Assembly: GCA_031275075.1 (NCBI GenBank)
Contig: JAISPI010000131.1
Location: forward strand, 1 to 10,378
DNA: 10,378 nt
DNA from: Burkholderiales bacterium
GTDB taxonomy: Bacteria > Pseudomonadota > Gammaproteobacteria > Burkholderiales > Casimicrobiaceae
Direction: 5' to 3'
The notes under the pieces: model-generated
What the model was told of the DNA's origin: nothing
The model's database searches: none
What the model saw: only the letters and a program-made list of their open reading frames with translations
In this document: one piece after another, positions 8,001 to 10,378 of the stretch
Layout of the letters: the number at the start of each line of letters is the position of its first letter
How positions within the stretch are numbered: the first letter of the stretch is position 1
Made by a program: the position numbers and the translations under genes

Positions 8001-8527
8001 GTATGTACCGCCCATGCCGCGTAACGCATCGCCAACTCCAGCGCCTCGGCATTGGCGTCGGTATTTTTGGCATTTGTGTCAGACTGCCAGCGCGTCACCG
8101 CCTGCGCAAAAGCCAGTTGTGTCAGCGGCACACCCAATAACTTTTCCAATGACTGCCGCAACGCAGCGCCATCAAACGCCGCCGCTGCTTCCGCTTTGTA
8201 CGTATTGACCGCCTTGCGCTGAACGAATTGCCGTTTCACCGCATAAATCGGCGCCAGCTCGTGATGCTGTGCCTCCAGCGCACGCACTTCTTCAGTAACG
8301 CCAAACAATTCAGCGAGAAAGTCCTCAAGATAAGGCCCCACCGCGATCAGAAAATCGGCTTCCGCCTTGCGATCCAGCGTTTCCGGCGCCCGCCGCGCTT
8401 CCTGCAACCGTTCGGCCAGTGTCGCTTCGGCAGCGGTAAGGTACTTAAGAAAGCACTGATCAAGCCGGAGCAATCCGGCGCGGGTATAGAGGTCAGCAAA
8501 AGTCAAATCGTGAGCAAGTTTCAGCAT
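5036..8527 (-). CDS. Fused GltD/NfnB-like and PyrK/NfnA-like iron-sulfur flavoprotein
   Basis: 1163 residues, cytosolic, no signal or membrane segments. Domains in order: residues 1-240 unassigned, largely helical. Cysteine-rich GltD-like ferredoxin region: C247, C250, C258 and C288, then C314, C328, C331 and C335 (HRICNDCMKAC). FAD-binding Rossmann fold with GMGPAG (394-399). NAD(P)-binding fold with GGGLTAID (572-579), carrying a ~70-residue insertion. FAD-closing motif around GDLHPSYFGNVVKAMA (793-808). Then a ferredoxin-reductase-like domain (about 845-1090, PGQFYRLQNFE, nucleotide motif GGGLGN at 959-964). Last, a PyrK-like [2Fe-2S] candidate C1095, C1101, C1104, C1122. NfnAB/SudAB-type enzymes have these two halves as separate subunits and couple NADH, NADPH and ferredoxin. 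Here they are one chain, so an electron-carrier oxidoreductase role is likely but substrates are not readable. The ATG at 8527 lacks a clear Shine-Dalgarno, and the next in-frame ATG is far inside (M167). It stands alone, divergent from mltB. Confidence 0.85.
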   Translation of the reverse strand: MLKLAHDLTFADLYTRAGLLRLDQCFLKYLTAAEATLAERLQEARRAPETLDRKAEADFLIAVGPYLEDFLAELFGVTEEVRALEAQHHELAPIYAVKRQFVQRKAVNTYKAEAAAAFDGAALRQSLEKLLGVPLTQLAFAQAVTRWQSDTNAKNTDANAEALELAMRYAAWAVHTPEGQAFHKRDVLFKVPRKIDFMKLVPIAAHERCGVSMWKLDETHALRQRQGFALTDHGMDVVGGLDQAHYCIWCHEQGRDSCMQGIREKVTDGEPSAQPFKNSPLGVPLGGCPLEERISEFHKLRAEGVPLAALAMICIDNPMVAATGHRICNDCMKACIYQKQEPVDIPQSETRLLKDVLALPWGFEMYSLLTRWNPLDLRRPLPLPPSGKRVLVAGMGPAGYTLAHHLLNDGHTVVGIDGLKIEPLDETLSGVAVDGSRVPFLPVRDYTELVEPLDARVLAGFGGVAEYGITVRWDKNFLKVIRLLLQRRAEFGLYGGVRFGSTVKLTDAWARGFDHVALALGAGKPTVLDIPHGLASGVRTASDFLMALQLTGAAKRDSLANMQLRLPVVVIGGGLTAIDAATEALAYYPVQVEKFLSRYETLVAAQGREKVEARWTPEECAVADEFIAHAQALRDERSAAQREGRPVDTISLLQRWGGSTVAYRKRMIDSPSYTLNNEEIEKALEEGIWFAEGLTPEAVEVDEYGSACGLKVSSRSGGETVLPARTVLIAAGTSPNTVLAREDAENFSLEGKYFRLIDEEGKPAKVVHGLAKPEKTTILTAIESDGRAVSFLGDLHPSYFGNVVKAMASARQSYPVISKLLARLPETVARENEAAFLAGLDRDWRASIERIERLTPTIIEIVVRAPEAARHFTPGQFYRLQNFETRAPRINETRMAMEGLALTGAWVDRERGLVSLIVLEMGGSSNLCATLQPGEPVILMGPTGAPTEIEPGETVTLIGGGLGNAVLFSIGRAFRDAGSKVLYFAGYRKVEDRYKVEDIEAAADTIIWCCEEAPGFVPSRPQDKTFVGNIVEAMRAYAEGKFGDQTIPFADTDRMIVIGSDRMMAAVAAARHGVLAAHLKPTHQAIGSINSPMQCMMKEICAQCLQIHRDPQSGEVSYVFTCSNQDQPLDRIDFGGLAQRLRQNALQEKLTAHWIAHVQNGAA

Positions 8528-8571
8528 GGGACAGAAAGTCTTTTATGGTTGCGGCATTGACGCCAAAACAC

Positions 8572-8601
8572 ACACAGCACCGATATTCCGCGGTGCTGTG
8601 T
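8572..8601. promoter_or_regulatory. Perfect 11-bp inverted repeat upstream of the flavoprotein gene
   Basis: ACACAGCACCG at 8572-8582 pairs perfectly with CGGTGCTGTGT at 8591-8601 across an 8-base spacer (ATATTCCG). It lies 45 bases before the flavoprotein start in a 221-bp divergent region (8528-8748). Neither side has a solid T tract; on the minus strand only GTGTGTTTTGG follows. It could be an RNA hairpin in the leader or an operator for a dimeric regulator. A weak minus-strand -10 (TAAAAT, 8615-8620) would put it at the very start of the transcript. Confidence 0.5.
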
Positions 8602-8713
8602 TCCGAAAGAACAGATTTTACCTTGGTTTTCGTCCGGTTTTACATTCCGGCAACACCCAACGTATCGTGGGCGTAATCAAACTGCCATGACGCTGAAAAA
8701 TGTTTTGATAGCC

Positions 8714-8719
8714 TATACT
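8714..8719 (+). promoter_or_regulatory. Possible -10 element of mltB
   Basis: TATACT lies 29 bases before the ATG at 8749. Transcription would start near 8726, downstream of the alternative TTG codon at 8722, which supports use of the ATG. No good -35 hexamer is seen at 16-18 bases upstream. Confidence 0.4.
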
Positions 8720-8748
8720 GTTTGCTTTTAAAGCAACAACGGCTGTTC

Positions 8749-9768
8749 ATGGGCTTTCGATTTTTTTTACCATTTCTTTTGTTCGCATGGCTGGCGTCGC
8801 CACCGCTGATGGCGGCGAAGGTTAAAACTGCGCCCGGAAACGATTACAGCCAACGCACCGAAGTGCAATCCTGGGCGGCAACGTTTGGCGCTAAAGAAGG
8901 AATCAATCCCCAATTTCTGCTCGACACCCTGAAAAGCGCCAAAACCGAACCCCGGATCATCGAGCTGATGGACGCGCCGGTTAAAACGCCACCGCTGTGG
9001 TTTGAATACGCGCCGCGTTTTCTCAACGAAGGCCGTATCAGCGCCGGTGTTGACTTCTGGATCAGCAACGAAACGCTGCTTGCACGCGCTCAAGCTTTCT
9101 TCGGTGTACCGCCTGAAATCATCGTCGCTATCATCGGCGTCGAAACCTATTACGGACGCAACGTCGGCAACTTTCGCGTGCTTGATGCGCTCACTACGTT
9201 GGCGTTTGATTACCCGCGCCGCGCCGATTACTTTCGCGGAGAACTCGAACAATTCTTTTTGCTGATGCTCGACAATGGCTTTGCGCCGACAACGCCTAAA
9301 GGCTCTTTCGCCGGCGCGATGGGCATCAGCCAATTCATGCCGCGAAGTTATCGTCACTATGCTGTCGATTTCGATGGTGACGGTCGCGTCGATCTCTGGC
9401 AAACGCCTGACGCTATCGGCAGTGTCGCCTTCTACCTGAAAGAACATCGCTGGCAAACCGGCGCGCCGATTCTAACCCCCGTGCAACTTCCGCCGGAAAC
9501 CGCCGCAACGCTCACTTCTCTCCTCAACAACGGCCTGAGTGACCCGCAGCCGTGGAGACAATGGCGTTCACTTGGCGTCAACCCTCCCGACACTCACACA
9601 ACCATCAGTGACGACACAGCAATCAGTCTGCTGGCACTCGATGCCAGCACCGGCCCCATGTATTTTCTCGCGCACGACAACTTCCGCGTCATCATGCGCT
9701 ATAACAAGAGCAGACTTTACGCGGCAGCCGTGACCTTTCTGGCAAAAGAAATAAAAGCGCGAAGATAA
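8749..9768 (+). CDS. mltB: Lytic murein transglycosylase B family protein
   Basis: 339 residues from the ATG. It cleaves the MurNAc-GlcNAc bond of peptidoglycan to 1,6-anhydro-MurNAc ends in the periplasm. Seen: an N-terminal Sec-type signal (hydrophobic core about 5-20, likely cut after LMA near 22), with no lipobox cysteine, so the product appears soluble rather than a lipoprotein as in E. coli MltB. The catalytic Glu is E132 in GVETYYGR. Goose-lysozyme-like fold motifs follow: GAMGISQFMPRSY (189-201), an EF-hand-like calcium loop DFDGDGRVDLW (207-217), DAIGSVAFYL (221-230), and the C-terminal RYNKSRLYAAAV. Length and motif order fit Slt35/MltB. An in-frame TTG at 8722 would add 9 residues before the signal and is less likely. 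No clear Shine-Dalgarno precedes either codon. The gene is transcribed divergently from the flavoprotein gene and ends at a shared terminator. Confidence 0.94.
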   Translation: MGFRFFLPFLLFAWLASPPLMAAKVKTAPGNDYSQRTEVQSWAATFGAKEGINPQFLLDTLKSAKTEPRIIELMDAPVKTPPLWFEYAPRFLNEGRISAGVDFWISNETLLARAQAFFGVPPEIIVAIIGVETYYGRNVGNFRVLDALTTLAFDYPRRADYFRGELEQFFLLMLDNGFAPTTPKGSFAGAMGISQFMPRSYRHYAVDFDGDGRVDLWQTPDAIGSVAFYLKEHRWQTGAPILTPVQLPPETAATLTSLLNNGLSDPQPWRQWRSLGVNPPDTHTTISDDTAISLLALDASTGPMYFLAHDNFRVIMRYNKSRLYAAAVTFLAKEIKARR

Positions 9769-9778
9769 AACGCAGCAA

Positions 9779-9812
9779 CCCGCTGCCGCAACGCTAACGT
9801 TACAACAGCGGG
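9779..9812. terminator. Bidirectional terminator-like hairpin between convergent genes
   Basis: A 7-bp stem CCCGCTG/CAGCGGG encloses a 20-base loop that itself can fold (AACG/CGTT). On the plus strand it is followed by CAATGTTTTGTTC after mltB. On the minus strand it is followed by TTGCTGCGTTTTATCTT, 12 bases beyond the stop of the convergent repeat-protein gene. Both T tracts are imperfect, so efficiency is uncertain. Confidence 0.6.
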
Positions 9813-9824
9813 CAATGTTTTGTT

Positions 9825-10378
9825 CTACCGTCCGCCCGACGCTCTGCCGCCGCCTTGCTGGGAGTTCGACCGATCCGCTCCCCGGCTTGACTGCGAAGAT
9901 CTGTCATTGTTGCCTGACGCGGTCGTCCGCCCACCGGCTTGACGGGATTCGCTCGAAACGTTGCCGCGTGGACGGTCTGCACTCGGTCGTCCTTCCGATC
10001 TATCTTGCTGCCCGCCAGCTTGACGGGATTCGCTTGAAAAGTTGCTGCGCGAACGATCTGCACTTGGTCGTCCTTCTGACCTATCCTGCCGCCCACCGGC
10101 TTGACGGGATTCGCTCGAAAAGTTGCTGCGCGGACGGTCTACGTTCGATCGCCCTTCCGATCTATCCTGCCGCCCACCGGCTTGACGGGGGCCATCGCCG
10201 CGTGGACGATCTGCACTCGGTCGCCCTTCCGAACGCGGCTGATACGACGGATGCCGCGGATCGCGTCCCGGCGACCCGTAGGAAGACGACCTCGACGATG
10301 GACGCCCCGCATGCGGAGATCGTGGCGGCGGCGGTCTGTTGTAGTAATCACGCGGCGGCGGCGGTCGCCGCCATACGT
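9825..10378 (-). CDS. C-terminal part of Arg/Ser/Gly/Pro-rich repeat protein, 5' end outside window
   Basis: One minus-strand frame is open from the right edge (first full codon at 10376) to a TAG at 9825-9827, giving 183 residues. The other two minus frames are interrupted. The protein is strongly basic and low in hydrophobic residues, so it is probably disordered. It begins with two RPPPPR blocks (RRPPPPRDYYNRPPPPRSP), passes through a Ser/Arg/Gly/Pro stretch, then has three full 27-residue repeats, each starting RQAGG and containing DRSEGR, DR, and SSES, preceded by a partial copy. It ends in a Gly/Ser/Arg tail with a QQGGGR motif. I do not recognise the family, and the folded N-terminal part, if any, is outside the window. 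The 81-bp period preserves the frame in every copy, which is the main argument that this frame is translated. An RNA-binding RGG-like or cell-envelope role are both possible, neither shown. It is convergent with mltB. Confidence 0.75.
   Translation of the reverse strand, partial: VWRRPPPPRDYYNRPPPPRSPHAGRPSSRSSSYGSPGRDPRHPSYQPRSEGRPSADRPRGDGPRQAGGRQDRSEGRSNVDRPRSNFSSESRQAGGRQDRSEGRPSADRSRSNFSSESRQAGGQQDRSEGRPSADRPRGNVSSESRQAGGRTTASGNNDRSSQSSRGADRSNSQQGGGRASGGR
9945..10187 (-). repeat. Three tandem 81-bp repeats (27 codons each)
   Basis: Copies lie at 10107-10187, 10026-10106 and 9945-10025, with exact 81-base spacing measured between the CGGCTTGACGGG-like blocks on the plus strand. A shortened, diverged copy lies to the right (about 10188-10232) and a broken one to the left (about 9883-9944). 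Differences between copies are mostly single bases, including silent ones, which suggests recent duplication within a translated frame. Confidence 0.88.

Noticed and set aside
9945..10187. Regular repeats considered as a CRISPR array
   Set aside because: The repeats are directly contiguous 81-bp units with no unique spacers, and the period is coding (27 codons).
9800..10351. Two shorter minus-strand frames (98 and 70 residues) over the repeat region
   Set aside because: They lie in different frames from the one that stays open across the entire region. A single frame ending at 9825 explains all repeat copies.

Overview
The window looks like a piece of a proteobacterial chromosome with mid-range GC, most likely beta- or gammaproteobacterial, capable of anaerobic or microaerobic growth. 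The basis is a Wolinella-type fumarate reductase under an FNR-type operator, a periplasmic MltB-family transglycosylase with a normal Sec signal, and intergenic hairpins of a kind common in proteobacteria. The exact taxon cannot be read from the sequence.

Layout. (1) Positions 1-4539, all on the minus strand, read in the direction of transcription frdC - frdA - frdB - (hairpin) - aspA. The three fumarate reductase genes are joined by 4-base ATGA overlaps. aspA is cut by the left edge of the window. (2) Positions 4540-5035 form a long non-coding gap. Its frdC-proximal part holds a near-consensus FNR/ANR box and a TATACT -10 element spaced as in class II FNR-activated promoters. The rest holds a factor-independent-terminator-like hairpin and a cluster of GC-rich hairpins that look like degenerate intergenic repeats. 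(3) Positions 5036-8527, minus strand, encode a 1163-residue iron-sulfur flavoprotein. It fuses a GltD/NfnB-like half to a PyrK/NfnA-like half behind about 240 residues I cannot assign. (4) A 221-bp divergent intergenic region carries a perfect 11-bp inverted repeat. (5) Positions 8749-9768, plus strand, encode an MltB/Slt35-type lytic transglycosylase. (6) A shared terminator-like hairpin separates it from a convergent minus-strand gene (9825 to the right edge). That gene encodes the C-terminal part of an Arg/Ser/Gly/Pro-rich low-complexity protein built on an 81-bp (27-residue) tandem repeat.

How the genes work together. Aspartase releases fumarate from aspartate. The membrane-bound diheme FrdCAB complex reduces fumarate to succinate with electrons from a low-potential quinol. 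Together they form an aspartate/fumarate respiration module, probably switched on by oxygen limitation. The large flavoprotein upstream has the parts list of an NADH/NADPH/ferredoxin transhydrogenase (Nfn-like) on a single chain and may balance electron carriers under the same conditions. That link is inference from domain content and position only. It is the least ordinary object in the window, followed by the repeat protein at the right edge.
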